A stretch of 64,000 nt of DNA from Theristus sp. LFF4_11. Lineage: Eukaryota; Nematoda; Chromadorea; Monhysterida; Xyalidae. Below, piece after piece: positions 23,701-38,700 of the stretch (position 1 is the first letter of the stretch; every line of letters begins with the position of its first letter). Under the pieces are notes generated by a model, which worked only from the letters and a program-made list of their open reading frames with translations, searched no databases and had not been told where the DNA came from. The stretch is taken from contig JASANC010002719.1 of assembly GCA_030248135.1 (NCBI GenBank), forward strand, positions 1-64,000. The letters run 5' to 3'. The translations under genes were made by a program, and so were the position numbers.

Positions 23701-26700
23701 ATAACACAAAACAGAGCAGACAACGCTCCGGATACTACGGTTGTCATAATAATTTTTTGTTGAATGAAAAACTTCAAAAGCAACAACTAACCTTAACCCC
23801 TGTGATCGCAACTTTAGCGGACTGAGCTGTCAGCGGATCTGTTGCCACCACTTCGAACGTATATTCTCCGGCGCCCAGTGTTGCTGCTTGGTTTGGCACC
23901 GGACCCGTATATAATTCGTTAGTCCCAGCTGCGCTTTTAGCTACAAGACAGCGTGCGCTTTATCTAAAGACCTTTTTTGTGCGTTGGCAAAAAAAACTGG
24001 CACTGACCCGTAATTTTGTAAACAAGTTTCGTGTCGTCGTCATCATCATCAAACCAGTCTACGCATTTTATGTTGAATGTGTCTGTGATTGCCTTGCCGG
24101 ACATTGGTTGCACGGTGCACGTACCGGGCGACGGTGGAATATCCGGCTAAACATAAGAATATCGTGTGAAACAAAGAGGCTCAAGTTCCCAAGGTGATCG
24201 GCTAGTTGCACAAACCTTGACATGAGCACTGGAATCTCCACTGATTCCAGTGACTGCACTGGTGATGGTGCATTTCAAGTCGAACGCATACGTCGTTGGA
24301 TTCGCCGTCCAGAACGCAGGCTTCACAGTCAGTACTTTCGTGTTCAAACCTATACGCGTGATTATTTTGGCTTTCAGTTGCAACTTTTTGAAGCTTCCAA
24401 AATTAAAAAAAAGTAAAAACAAACCTTCGACGTGCTTGGGCACGCTGGGGCTTGCTTCCATTTGCACTTCAATATCTCCGAGCAGCGCATATTTTATAAT
24501 TTTCCACTGATAAACCAGCTGTCCGGACGCATCTTCCGATGCATCACAGTTCGAGCAATCGCAAACAAAATTGTTTTCCTGTGCAACGATGAATGACTAC
24601 TATTCTTTTGAATATCTTTCCAGAAAATGGTGTGCGGTTGAAGACGCAAAAAAAATGAACCACATAATGCAGCGTTATTTCACATACCCGTGATTTCACT
24701 GCACGTATACCTGCGGGTTCACTTTGACAGAAGGAATCACGAGAGCATCTGAGCAACAAGTTTTTGTTGAACAAGTTTTTTTTGAAAAACGAGAAATGAC
24801 GGAACATGGTTAAAATGCCTCTTACATGATTTCGACACTTGGTGGAGAACCTGGCTGTACGTTTATCTTAATGAATTTTGTGCTGTTAACAGTTACGGGT
24901 TTATTATCCACCATGTAGGTGTTGAACACTTGAACGCCAAATTCATACGTGTAGTTGAGTCGAAACCACGATCCCATAATATGGAACCAACCTTTGTCGT
25001 AGGTCAATCGACCTGGTCCTGAAAATCGCGATTTTCTGCGTAGCCTTTGAGTTCTTAATTAAAACTACAGAATGACTTATAAAAGGAACCAAACTATACT
25101 AAGATTTGCTTTTTACTTTTATCGTGAGGAATGAAAGCACTGTTTAAAATTTGATGTCAACTGACCACCACCGAAGCATCCATTTGGCGGATCCGGTAGG
25201 GGCAACACGGTCATTGGCTCAGGTACGCTGGACATTGCAACGTAGCCGTCGAAGTCGACCAGGAATTGCTCACTGGCCACATCATGACGGCAGATATAAT
25301 TGTAGTTACTGAAGTTGTACGGAGACTCCATGTTTGGATCAACCGATTGTAGATGCGCCGTCGTTTCGAGTGTCTGTCGTACATATCAGTAAACAGGTAT
25401 AGTATATATTTTAAACCTGTGTCACCTTTTCAGCAAATTATACAAAGCCCGCGAACAAAAAATGAAGCAGGATCGGGTCGGGTTAGAAAAACGACATATT
25501 ATTCTGCTTGAATAACTTTTCGTCTTTGTCTAATCGATTAGTATTTTGTCCATCTGTTGCTTACCTGGTCAGTGCCCAGTGTAAACTCAGTGCCCACGCT
25601 GTCGATCAAGTTCGCTACTGGTTGGCTAGGCTCAATTTTGTAGTAGGCATACGTCTGAAAGCAATTTCGAACGGACTATCGCTAAAGTTTAGTTGGTTAA
25701 CTAAATAATTAAAAAAAGTGATATTGTTCATTCAAGAGAAACACATCCAAAAAATGATCTAACCGTGCTCGCAACTTCGCCGATGCCCGGTTTCGCAGCT
25801 TCCAGTTCGTTTGGTTCCATCTCTACTTTTAACGATATTTTGTGCGTGCCAAAACACATAAAGCGAGCGGGCACGGTTAATTCATTAAAGCTAGTATCCA
25901 ACGTTGACACATCAACTTCATACTCTGTTGTACCCTCGAAAGGATCGACTTTTTCAATTTTCCATGTGCGAATCACGTTGTTAGTGTAGGTGCAATTCAG
26001 GCCAACCTGCAAATGCGAATGATGCCTTGAACTTTTAATTGATGTTGTACCCATATTTTGCCAAGGAAAAACAGACCCAAAAAACTTACGTCAACGGCGA
26101 ATAGAAGCGCATTGCCACATTTACGAAGCATTGGATTTGCCAGGTCAGCCGAGGCGTCAATGAATGTCAATCGTGGATGGTAACAGGTATCGTTGCCCAT
26201 GACCAGCTCCACCGGATATTGAGCTTTCGACACAAAGTTGAATACTTTCACTGTCACATCTAGCTGACCCATCGTTGTGAATATGTGGCTCAATGTGTCA
26301 CCGCTTCTGAAATTGGGTTATTTATATTCAGTTAAGTTGAGAACACTCACAAAAATGTGAACTTCACACAATGACCAGAAGACACTCTAATTACGTCCAG
26401 GTTTCGTTGATCACTTGTACGTTGTACGTGGTCTCATTCCAATGTTGGCAAACGTCATAGTTGCCCCACAGCACACCGTTGCCATCTCCGTAATCCACAA
26501 ACATACAGTTGTAGTCCGTCATTTCTCCCTGCACCAATCAAAAGGCATTGCACGCGTTGAAAATATGCGGCGGAATGCCAAATGCGTTTAAGAAAACGAA
26601 CCAGAACATCAATGATGAAGTCAGTTGGTGCGTACATGTTGTTTCGGTCGTTTAGTGGAGTGAACTCAACGGTCGGAACTCGCGGTATAACACGAAGTTC

Positions 26701-29700
26701 TTGGCTAATGTTCAAATTATTGACGGAAATCAATTCAAAAACACTGATGTTGTAGTGTCCTTTCGGTAAAGTGAGATCGAACACCAGTGATCCATTTTTA
26801 ATCATTCGATCTTCATTGCCATTGTCAAGATTGGTAACAATTATTTCAAAGTCAAGTGCGGTCCCTAAAAATCATTGTTTATATATGGTTCGTTTGTTTG
26901 AACACGTCACTCATGTACCTATTTCCACGTACGTACCGTTATCAAAGCTAATTTCAATGGTGAGTGGTTCATCAGCTAGCGTTAAGTTGTAGTCGGACAG
27001 TTCCGGTTCACGCATTGCAGTTGTGAGACCGTCAAACGGGTACATTACTCGCATTTTAATGCCGTTAAGCTCGATTACGTCAATCTAAACAGAATATTAA
27101 GCTCGATGGGAAACAACGGTGTTATTTAATTGAACTTTTGTAAACTACTATTGTGGATTTATTCAAACGTGTCCGGACTAACGTGACGTCATTTTATTTA
27201 AAAACGCCCGTTTGTCAAAGTACAGGCGCTAAAATTTCAGTTTGGTGTGACTGATTCGACATTCACCATTTGTTTACGGGAAGAAATCGGCTAAATGGAT
27301 AGTCTGGTTTGCTGTGAACGATAAGCGCATGTTAGGCGGCACATGACGTCATTTCAGTGGGACACGTTTAAAAAAATAGGCCCTACTACATAATTTGCAG
27401 CAGAATTGCTTACCATCTTTTCGGCAGATTGGACGTCGTCCACTCCGTTTTGTACGACAGCTTGTACAAGCCAGTCACCGGGTTCATCGAAACCGAGCCC
27501 TTCAAAAATGTGACCGAACGAGATTCCGCTCAGCACTCGCTGCGGCGTGTCAACATGCCACCACCGCCATAGCACTCGAATTGTATCGGGCCCTAAAAAT
27601 TATTCTGCTGCATTTAAAACAGACAAATCTTCTATTCAAATTGAAAACGCCCTTTACAGCTATCGTAGGGGAGATCCAGCTCGACGCTGATGTTTGGCCC
27701 CATAATAGTCGATGGAACCAGAATAATTTCAGGCACCGCATCGAGCACTTCACGAGTGAAGATCTCCGGTTCGCTGAGCAGTATGACACCAGCAGGCAAA
27801 ACTGATCGGTCCTTCAATTGCACCGTTTGTCGTTTCTGCGATCCGTCAGCCTGTCGTGCGTTTCACTATCAATAGGACGCAAAGTGGACCGTGACAATGT
27901 TGGCTGAGTGTGGAACGAAAATACAGTACATACGTTCACGGCACTGACTGCAAGCATTAGAGCGCTGTCACCGGTTGCCGTGTCAACGCCAATCGTCAGA
28001 GAAAAGTCGCGCTTTGGATATTCTACAAAAATACTGGTTAAAATTTTGTAAAAAATATGCTGTGACAGTGAGTGACAGCAAAAAAATCGCTTCGTACGTG
28101 GCCTGACGCATGCGTAGCCGGCTTGTGCAGAATTGCTAGAGAACTCTTCTTTGACGCTGTTACGGTCTGTATCATATGTAACCACTGTATCGGAGCGAAA
28201 CCAAGATTTAGTGCTGAAAGGTGATACGTTGCAAAGTCATTTAGCAGTACATTTATGTTATCGCTTATGTTCCAAACAGTTTCGCTTGGCACTTTACAGG
28301 GTACAAAGTAGCATAAAGATTACAGACCAAGTGAAGTGTTGCAGTTGTAGATACATTCTCCAAACCCAAAAACATGAAAAGCCATTCAATGAGCAAATGT
28401 TCTCAGTCAACTAATTCCTTACATTAATCCATCTGAGACGCGAGTAAACATCACAACTAGTTGTTGCGCTAAATCTGCGACACTAGCTGATTCTCCAACT
28501 ACCGTTGCGTCCAAAGCTTCGCAAGCCTGACAAATATTAACAATTTCTTGGTTCGGCGGATCAATGCGTGTGTGCAGACGTAGAAAGAAACAAATTTCAA
28601 TCTTTATGTAGCGGTGGCAATTCAGAATCGCCTAAATGACTCGGCCCTATGCTAATTGTGGATCCCTTTGCTAATTGTGAATTCTCGCGCCATTTATGAA
28701 ACTGATTACTTATCTATGCACGCATTGAGTCTCGGGACCAAAATAAACAATAATAGTATCAGTGAACATGAAACATGTCCCATATTTTGTATCACCATTA
28801 TTCATTGCTTACCGCCACAGCTTGCGAGTAACTCCACAAATCGGGACTGGCGAAATATTCTGACCCATTATATTGCAGCCAGCGTCCAGTGCAGTATTGG
28901 TTATCTGCAACCCGAACCCAAATGACTAAGGTGAATCTCCCTGACCCACTGAATTTTTATTAACGTGCAAAGTCTAACCATCCCTCGCCTCACCATTCTT
29001 ATATTCGGCAGTGACATAGAACAACGCATCGCTCTTTGCTTTGACGACGATTTCCGCGCCTACCCAAACATTCTGCCAAGTTGCTTCCGTCCATTTGTTT
29101 GTGTCCGTGCCATTTTCGTCCGTGTCACCGTACGAAAAAAATGCTTGGTCAATGTGATATTCTAATGGGTCACACGTCATGTATATCTAAAATATGATGT
29201 GCAGAGTGAGCCAAAAAACTACCGGATATCAAATTACTCTCTATTTTTTGAGGTATGATGTTGAAATTTGGAAATTTTACAAAACTTCGAAATGAATTTA
29301 CTGAACTGACCATCTTTTCGTTTGAGCACAAGTCATCAACGCCGTTATAGATACAGACGGAGACAACCCATAGGCCGCGACGTTCCATCAATAAAAGTGG
29401 TGTTTCTGCCATGGAATCCAAATGGGTAACAAATGATAAATTGCGTCGTGATACAATACCCGGCAGTTCCCACATCCAATACACAAACAATTGGTCAGGC
29501 CCTTGAGAAAATAAATAGTTGTACATAGTTTTGTAGCTTAATTCGTCGTACATAATGTAATCCAAAACGCAAAAAGCATAACTTACAGTGATCATACGGA
29601 GGATTCAACGAAACGTTTACCAGTTGACTGGTGATTCCGACGGTTGAAATTGTAAAGTTTAACGGGTCCGCGAAAAGCTCTCGTGTGTGCAATGTTATGT

Positions 29701-32700
29701 TAGGGGTTGGTGAGTCGTTCGTGGTTAGCATTATGTGGTCCGTAACGGATGCAGTGTGATTCATCGCCGCATGGTTAGTCTGCATTTATCTTAGTACTTC
29801 TGTTTGAAACGGATTGTCATGTTCATTAAACTCTGCACTTATTTTGAAACGTAGTTACCGTGGTGTCCGTCAGAATCACTTCAACTGGACTTGTCGACGT
29901 AAACGATGGACTGCCAGTGTGCGAATGAAAAGTGACAGTGAAGTTCCGAACGTCAAAAACTGCAAAGATTTGAAAGATTTATGCAGCTAATCTGGATGAA
30001 CTCGTAAGCGTGTAACTTCAGTTCGAGATTACACTCACATTTTCTTTGGCATATGTAACCGTCGTTTGTGTCGGTGGCTGTCGCAGATGTTAAAGTACCA
30101 TCAACAGAAAGTGTTTGAGTGCCAGCTATCCATGCCGCTTCTCTAAAATGTACACCTCAAATGTTGAAATTTGTGTTGAAAACTGCTTTAAAACTTTCAC
30201 TCGTCAAATGCGACGTTATTCTTCTCAATGGGTTGAAAGTCTTCTCAACTCTATTGAAAGTACATCGTTGATCTGTTCGGGAACAAATCAGATGAAGAAA
30301 TGGTTTTGCTTTGAACAACCACATGAAATGCTGACGCACACGGATTCATTGGCAATATCTCGCATCAGCACTCGGGAGAGAATGATATCGATTGTACTAA
30401 TGACAGCTAGGCTTGCAGTCCATTGGACGCATCGCGACGCAGCAGTGGCTTCGTCAACGTTCGCTTCTTTTACAATCAGATATTCGTACGACTGATGTTG
30501 CAGCCATGTACCAGAGCAAGGCGGCAGGTCTTCAATTGATACAACCAATTTGTTGTTCTTGTTTAGAATAGATGCTTTAGAATAGAATTCGAAAAAGATT
30601 TTCATTTACCATCGCGATACACAAGAGCCAGATACAAGTGCGCCGGTGCATTTGTTTGCACGGTTGGCGGATTTGTGTAGTTGGTCTGCCAATCGGCCGT
30701 TGTCCATGTTACGTTCGTGCCGTTCCGTCCTTTGTAGTTGAAGTATGCTTGTGTCAATATTGTTGTGTTCACCCCGCAGGATACGATGATCTGAATTATA
30801 TGGTTAGTTTAAAAAATTTTAGCTCGGTTTCTTGTCCCCGCTCAAAAACGATTAGAATTCAGCATTAACCGTGTAATTGTCCGAACGAATGTCGCTGACT
30901 GCGTTTTGCAGTGTGGTCCACATTTTCCAGTATCCCAATTCGTCAAGCGTTAGCGATAACTGACTCTCGGAATGATTGCTTGCGTGCGACACTCTCAGCG
31001 CGTAAGTCTCAATGCTGCCATTTAACGGACGTTGCGCCCAATAAGTGCTCAGTAAGTTGTTCGGCCCTTCAAAACAATAAACGTAACACGTCGAGTCAAC
31101 GTCGCTATACAACGAAACGTTCGTCAAATACTGACAGGATGCGTATGGTTCGGCGAATGTGATGTTGACACGTGCGTTGTACACCCAAACCGGCTCGACG
31201 TTCATCATTGGAGTGACCGTCAATGCTTGTCGAGTGTACAGAACAGACGTGCTGTCGACCAAAAACTCGGGCGTGTTATTGGAGTAGGCAGCGAGATCTC
31301 GTACGGTGGCGTAGTGCGTTCGTTGCGACCAATCACTCTGCAGAAATTGGCAGTTTTAATACACTCTAACTCTTTACCATATCCAACTAGCTGATTGGTT
31401 GGCGATCACGTGATGCGTGCATTCTGTGTAAACCAAACTCCGCCTCTCCACAGTAATGCCTGCACGAAATGCATGCCTCATGTGATCACTAACCAATCAG
31501 CTAGTTGGATATGTTACATAGTTAGACTGAACATGATGCTTGATTTTGCTCAATATAAGATGCCAATTCTAGTTTCTTTCCATACATTAGTCACTTGATA
31601 TTCAATTCAAGTCCATTCCTGGTCGTAATAAAAAAATTCGCAAAAAAATAAAAGGTTCAAGGCATACATTATTTTCGTTTAGATGAATGACAATGGGACT
31701 TTGACCAGAGACCACAACAGCCGGTGTATCGTTCACGCTTACTTCGAACACGTGAAGATATGCTACTAAAACAGAAAAACTATTTTTTTATTTTGCACAC
31801 TCTTGTACTTTGCATACAAACACACTAACACTGTCGTTCACAGAGAAAGTAGGCTAGTTCAGTTCCAGTTCCGATCGTGATGTTACCATCTTGATCCACC
31901 AATGTATGATTCGCCAGCCAAATTGTTGCACTAGATACGTTGTAGAATAATAGATGAACCGTTTACGCTGCTCAACACAATATAAATTACAAGACGGTTA
32001 CAGGGTGCGTGATGGAAGACATACATACTTGTTCAGTGTATCATTAAGTAGCTGTCGACCGAAAGTCCAAGTAATCACTGCGCGTAAAAAGTGCACTGCG
32101 TTTGCATCAAGTGCCGGAAAAGCGGCCAGAGCAGTATCACCGCCAAACAACGATTCGTTGCAGCTTTCTAATGCTGTGTTATAGTCGACTGGAGTATTGC
32201 TAACGTAGTATGAACCAGCCAGATAGTGATGCCATACACCGCCGCAGGCAGTATTGTTTGGGTCTATAATAAATATATCAGCGTATTGAACACTTGTAAT
32301 ATTTCTAATAGGTATTTCTTAACAAAATTACACCGCCGAACCGTAGTATTCAGTGGCCAGAAAAAGTTTTGCATCGGTGTCTGATTTCAGAATTGGCTTA
32401 GATGCTGTCCACCAATGCTGCCAATCTGTGGCAGTCCACAACTCCTGTGGTGCTGCTGTGTCGTAATACGGAAAATATGACGCCGCGATGAAATGACGTT
32501 TCGGTACGCATTGTGCCCTGGTCTGCATGTATCAGTTCAAAACGTAGGTTGCGTTTGCTTGAAATGCGGTCAAACAATTGATAATTGCAGATGTAGAAGA
32601 TGTACCTCAATTACGCTGGACGTAATTTCGCTGACGGCATTGTAGATGGTTACATTGACATCGTAGATAACGTTCACATGGGTCATGTTCATTGCGTAGT

Positions 32701-35700
32701 ACGGGTCGCTGGCAAAACCGACCAATTTGGTTGTCACGTTATACTGATTCGTAAATTCCCACATGTATCGAAACCAATGACTGTCACTCCCTGAAATGTG
32801 CTCTAGTATGTAAAGTGAATATTTTGCGTCTGCATGGTATTTTATTCTTTGTTTTATAAAAACATTTAGTTCAGTGAAAAAGGCTTACTGACACTTACAC
32901 ATGTCATACGGTGGATTCACGCTGGCGTTCACGTAGTTTTCATACTCAAACGTCAATGGAACAGTAACATTTGGTGCGATCGTCAGTTGTTCGCGAGTGT
33001 AGACTACTTCGGTATGTTGAACGTCAAGCAAAAGCAGTACAGCTGTGGTATCCACTACTTGAACAGCATGAGCTAGCTGTGATGGCTCAGACGGCGTCCA
33101 GTTGGGCTGCAAAAGTTTCACCTTCAGGCTTTTATCCTGGTTTTGTGATTGTATCAAAAAAACAACAACTGAAACTCGCCAAGATTGTTGTCACAACCAC
33201 TGTTATTGGACTGGCGCCATCGAAAGTTCCGGTGTTGTTCAGTGAAAGTGAATAATTTTGCGCCGTGATTACTGTAAACAAACGAGCATGGTGTAAACGG
33301 TATGTGGAATCGAAATGTGTTTGAATACATAATTTACGGAACCAGAACCCTGATGCTAACTACGATATGTAGCTTACAAGGTCGCTCGCACACGTATTGC
33401 ATGATTGTAGCTGCGTCCGTTGGTAGGAGCTTGATGTTCACTGCATACATTGCCGCTGCTAATTCACTGCTGTTTGCAGGATCACCCAGACACGAGCTAT
33501 TCCATAGATCCGCGCAATCGTCGACACTGCTGCCATTCAGCCACGTCCACTGGCCTGCCGATGCACTTGGCCGCTCAAGTCCAACCCAAGCTGGAGCGCT
33601 GAAACAAAACGTTCATTTACAAAATACGGTGTCAGCCGGATAAACAAGGCAGTCCTTGTGTCCTCCATCAAGGCGGGATTCGTCGCAGACTAGGAGTTGT
33701 CTTTTTCAAGAGTGAATAGCACAAACAAATTAAGTTTGTTTTAAAAAACAATTAATTTGAGACACAACTGCCTTTCTGAAGGTCTTTTTTCTATCATTCA
33801 AATTTCGCGCGCTCCTTTCACCCTGAAAAACAGATGTCATGTTTACTCGGCCGTTCCGTACTTTGTTTGTTTATTGCAGAAGATCAGCGCGAATGCTTGT
33901 TTTCAGTAAAATAGCACAAACCTGTACAGAAACTGTTTGAATCAAAAAAAATCTGACACTTGAGGGGCATTCATGAAGCAGTATTTAGTGACCGCGTAGC
34001 TATGTTTTAACACAGCTGCGTGTCACTAAATGATGCGTCATGAATGCAGCTTTAGCGTTTCAAAGTAGAGCGTTTTTTCTTACAATTTGTTGCCATATCG
34101 AGTGATGGTCGCAGCAATACCCCTCAATGACGTGTTTGTGTCACTGCCGGGGCTGACTATGGCCAACTGAGCATCGGCCCCGAATGACATACAGGCGTTC
34201 TTGGCGTTTTCGTACGTGTCTTCCACTTGACTAGCGTAATACTCTTTGTCACCTTGTGTGATCCAGTATCCCACGCAGGTTGTTCCAGTTTGATTAACTA
34301 AAACGTATACAGTAGTTACGTTTAGTATAGTTTGGTCTAGTTTAGTAAAACTAAACTGTAGTTACGCTCATCAATCACTTAAAGTAGGCTGCTGGATAGA
34401 TTCATGAACGCAACTGTTACACTCACCAATCACTTATAGTGGGCTGCTGAATAGATTCATGAACGCAACTCACACAAACGAGAAATGAAGAATTCCGCTG
34501 GATGTTGCGCAAGAAATGTATGTTCGGAGACATTCACAGTGGTCGGCCAAACGGTCGTTGCGGCGGTTAGGTTGGCCAGAAGAGGCCAGTAACTTGCGTC
34601 CCTCATGTCCGACGGAGCTCCGTTGTATGGGAAATACACTGCTGCCAAACGCACATCGCTCGGCTGGCACATGCAAGATATCTGAAAAAATAATTTAGGG
34701 TAACGTTTTTCTTTGAATTCCATTTTTTATTTTTGAAATTGCCACTTGGCCATTTTTTATTATCCCCTCTTCACCTACCACGGTGCTGGCACTAATATTT
34801 GTGAACATATCAGCTGCTGTGAACGTCACGGTATAAATGCCAACAGTTGCGAAGATGTGAACCGTCTGTGGCGTGTTGTTGTTGTATTGAATTGCAGTGT
34901 TATCACCCCAATCGATCCAGTATTGCAAATCGGTGAGATTGACTTGACTCCCGTCAGCTGTTGTGGAAGTGCAAGATTTGTGCTGATTTTTGGCTCATTC
35001 AACTGAATTTGTTTCAGTACAAAGCTGGTCTCACTTCTTTTAATTGTGTCTGCAACACTAAAATTGTAAGCGATTCCAACGTAGCCGACAGCATTTCCGT
35101 CAACGCGCATTGTTGACTCGTTCAGTGGGGCGTAAACGCGAATCTGTTAAAAGAATCACCACCAGTCTGGAATTTATGTAAGATAGATTTAGAGTCTAAC
35201 CAAACTTGCTACTTACGCTAATCAAATTATAAAACTCCTTGTGAAAGAACACGTTGCTAATCGACACGCCCAGCGTGTAGAAACCAGGCGTATGCAGATT
35301 GAAGCTGTTTTGCTCATTCACGGTGTAGGATTCGTTCCAGAATGTTGGATCCATCATCAGTCGCATTTCAAAGCCAGTACACGCTGCAAGAAGTACATTT
35401 ATGTGGAAGTACGATTTCACGAAAAAGCTTTGAAAAACTTACGACGAAAATCGGACGGTTGCAGAGACGGAAATGGATGCACTGTAGTGTTCATAATGGT
35501 GTTTTGCAGAAATTGAGTGGGATACTTGAATGGATACAATGACTCCAGAGTTATGTTCATTGTGTCGACGTTTCCGACAATCTGATCAAATACACTGCTA
35601 ATCGAAATGGATACGTCGCCCTCGATGAATGGGGCTGCTGTGATTTCAAGTGTGACATTCTCGTGGCCAATCGAGTATGCCTACAGTAACGACAATAAAT

Positions 35701-38700
35701 ACGATTGCGTTTTAGATAAGTGGCGTTTTTTAATTTCGTTTCAGCTTACAGAGTAATTTGTTGTGAAGTTCTCTTGTTGATTGAACAGATCGCCGACTGG
35801 TAATGTGAAATTGTCGACTAAACTGGAGAAATTCAGTTGGTAATGATCAACAAGGCCTAAAAAAGGAATTGGTGTTGCAAAAACGCAACGCGTGTTATCA
35901 TCTCGAATAGACGGAAGATCTGAGCTTCCTCAACAAACGCACCATAATCAACGTTGACGACAAATTCATTGAGTAGATGTCGTGCAACCATTTCATGCTC
36001 GCACTGGTCGGTTGAATCAACAGGCGGTGGAATTGGTGCGGTAACACTGCCGTCCAACAGTGTAATCCACGTGCTCACGTTCAAACCGGATAAGCGATTG
36101 ATCACTGTCACCTGAAACCACAGTTTTCCGGTGGCGTTTTTTTTGTTATGCGACATTACGCATCGAACTTGGCTCAAAGGCTTGCACACAAACATTTCCA
36201 AGATCTTGAAACACGAGCTTGTCGATGACGTTTGAGTAGCTGGCTGACATCATATACGAATACGGCCATGTTGGTATGGTCATTGTCAGGTTTTCTTCAT
36301 GTGACGGGAACGACCAGTTGAAATAGCTTCCCATGAACGTCCATAACGAAGCATTTACGCATGCTGCAACGTGATGTGATAAACCTCGACCAAGAACGGT
36401 AACACTCATTATGTCACTCAAAATTACAGGGCAATCAACATATTTTTCAAATTGAAAATAAATTAGTATTAACGATTGTCACTCGAAAAGTGGTAGTTGC
36501 GAAGCTTGTGTCACTCACGTCCTAATTCATCGGCCGTATACGGAGGAGCAACGGCGTGCCACACTTTAATAGTGTCGTTGACAAGTACTTGAGCATCAGA
36601 CACATTCATAGAATGCGAATGATTGAGAATCACTGGGATAACTGGATACACGCGAGCCACTTTGTTGTAGTTTGGCAGAAAATTCACTTGAGGCACGGCA
36701 GACACTGTTAACGTTGTTTCGTTGGTTGACTGCAAAAATCATGCTTTTGTTAAACTTGGACGACAAAATTTTTTTTCATAAACAGTGACAAACCAGGAAG
36801 GTAACATTGAATGAGGCTGTTGGCGATGTTGCACTGACGTTCCATTGGTTGTTGCCGACACGTATTTCAAAATGTGACGGCATACCTGAGCACAAATTGT
36901 TGCTTTTCCTCTTTGTATGAGCAGTTAACAGTGAACAATTGATTATACCCCGTGCCAGTCTTATATCGAGCATTGTTGTTGTGCCGACAGTGACAATTGC
37001 ACAGCAACCGGCAACCGTCGGTATTGGGAGTTGAGAACCATTAAGCATCTCACTGCTTACAAAGTCAACCGTAACGTTTTCCATGGGATCCACAGCGTAC
37101 ACCTATCACAAAACCATTCATTAGAAATTATATGTGCTCAAATATACCCAGTCAATAGAAATGAACTTTTGTCTCATATAAAATGTTCACTTACAACGAT
37201 TCCAGTATTTTTTGTGGTGCTGGTGAATGCGTTGTAGTAGTGCACAGTTAGTGTGTATACGCCTGCTTCGGAAAACGTCATATTCGTGTACGATTGCTCG
37301 TGGATGTTGTATCGGTATTCGAACACGGACACGTTGTGGTCGGCAAAGATGTGCCAACCGCCACCAGTGCATTCTAATTACAACATGCATGCGCGATTCA
37401 TAATAGGTTGCACATTCCTTAGATAATCAGAAAACAGACAGTTTAGAAATGTTACCAGTGACGTCAGCGTCAATCAGTGGGGGGTCCATTACTAAAGTGA
37501 TCGTCATGTTCTGAGTGGTCAACACCCATTCTTGACTGACATTCACTGTGATATTCGGTTCCAGTACAAGCGGTGTGTATGGAGTGACAAGAATCGGCTG
37601 AGGAACAAACGGCTTTTGACCGGTGGCCTTCACAGTAACTTCACCGTACGTTTGATTAACAGCCTGCATTGGAGAAATCAAAGATGAATGTTGCAAATAT
37701 CTAATTTACTGTAATAATTTGAACTGATCAGATAAACTGATTTTATTAAAATGATGACGGCAACTATAAATGTATGATAAATTGACTAAAAGGGTTGTTT
37801 TTTCGATTGCTTACTGTGAGCGGCTGTATAGCAAACGTTGTGTTGGTCGATTTCAGATTCGTACCGTTGCTGTTCAGATACATTGTATCCAGTCTAAGTT
37901 CAAAGAATTCCGGCACGCCTGTATGTTAGTAAAATATTCCGTTGATATCATTCTAATTTTGAAGTCATAAACGTTACCTGATTCCACTTTTACAACAACG
38001 TTGCTGACGCCGTCACGTGCCAGCAACAAAGCTGGACATGTTGCAGGAATGTTGGTGGTGTTTAATACAGATACAGAAACGTTGCTTCCAGCTATCGTTG
38101 GTGTATAATCAATTGGAGTCAATGTTAGATTCACCAATGCTTTGAAGACAGTGATCTGAAGTGCATAAAAAAATTGTCCGACAATAAATTTTGAATAAAA
38201 GTCAAGTCAAATACATATTAGACTTACGGACCGTAAAGTTGAGTACTTTTGTTTTCAATATAATCGCATTTGACCAGGTGACCGTGACGTTGTGCACGCC
38301 AGTTTCATTATAAGTCACTTCGACGGTCTGATTTGGACCGGAATACATTTGATAGGATCCGATCACCAGGGTCCATTGTCCTCGCGAGCAGTCTATGGTG
38401 CACAAACGTCAGTATAACAGGGACACTTGAGGTTTTCGGTTGTGCAACTATTACCATTATAGTCAGCGTCAATTGTAGGAGGGTCACTCCAGAAAGTGAC
38501 GTTATAAGACTTGTCCAGCAGCCAGAATTCGGACGCAATCAAGTGCAACTCCGGCTCGACCAACATCGGTGAGACCAGATATGTTGTGATCAGACGGCGC
38601 AGTTCTGGCAACACCGTACGGGAGTACTGCGGCTCGGCCGCGAATGTTATCGTGGTATTCGCAGAATCCTAAATATCGTTTTATTTGAAATAATAATAAT

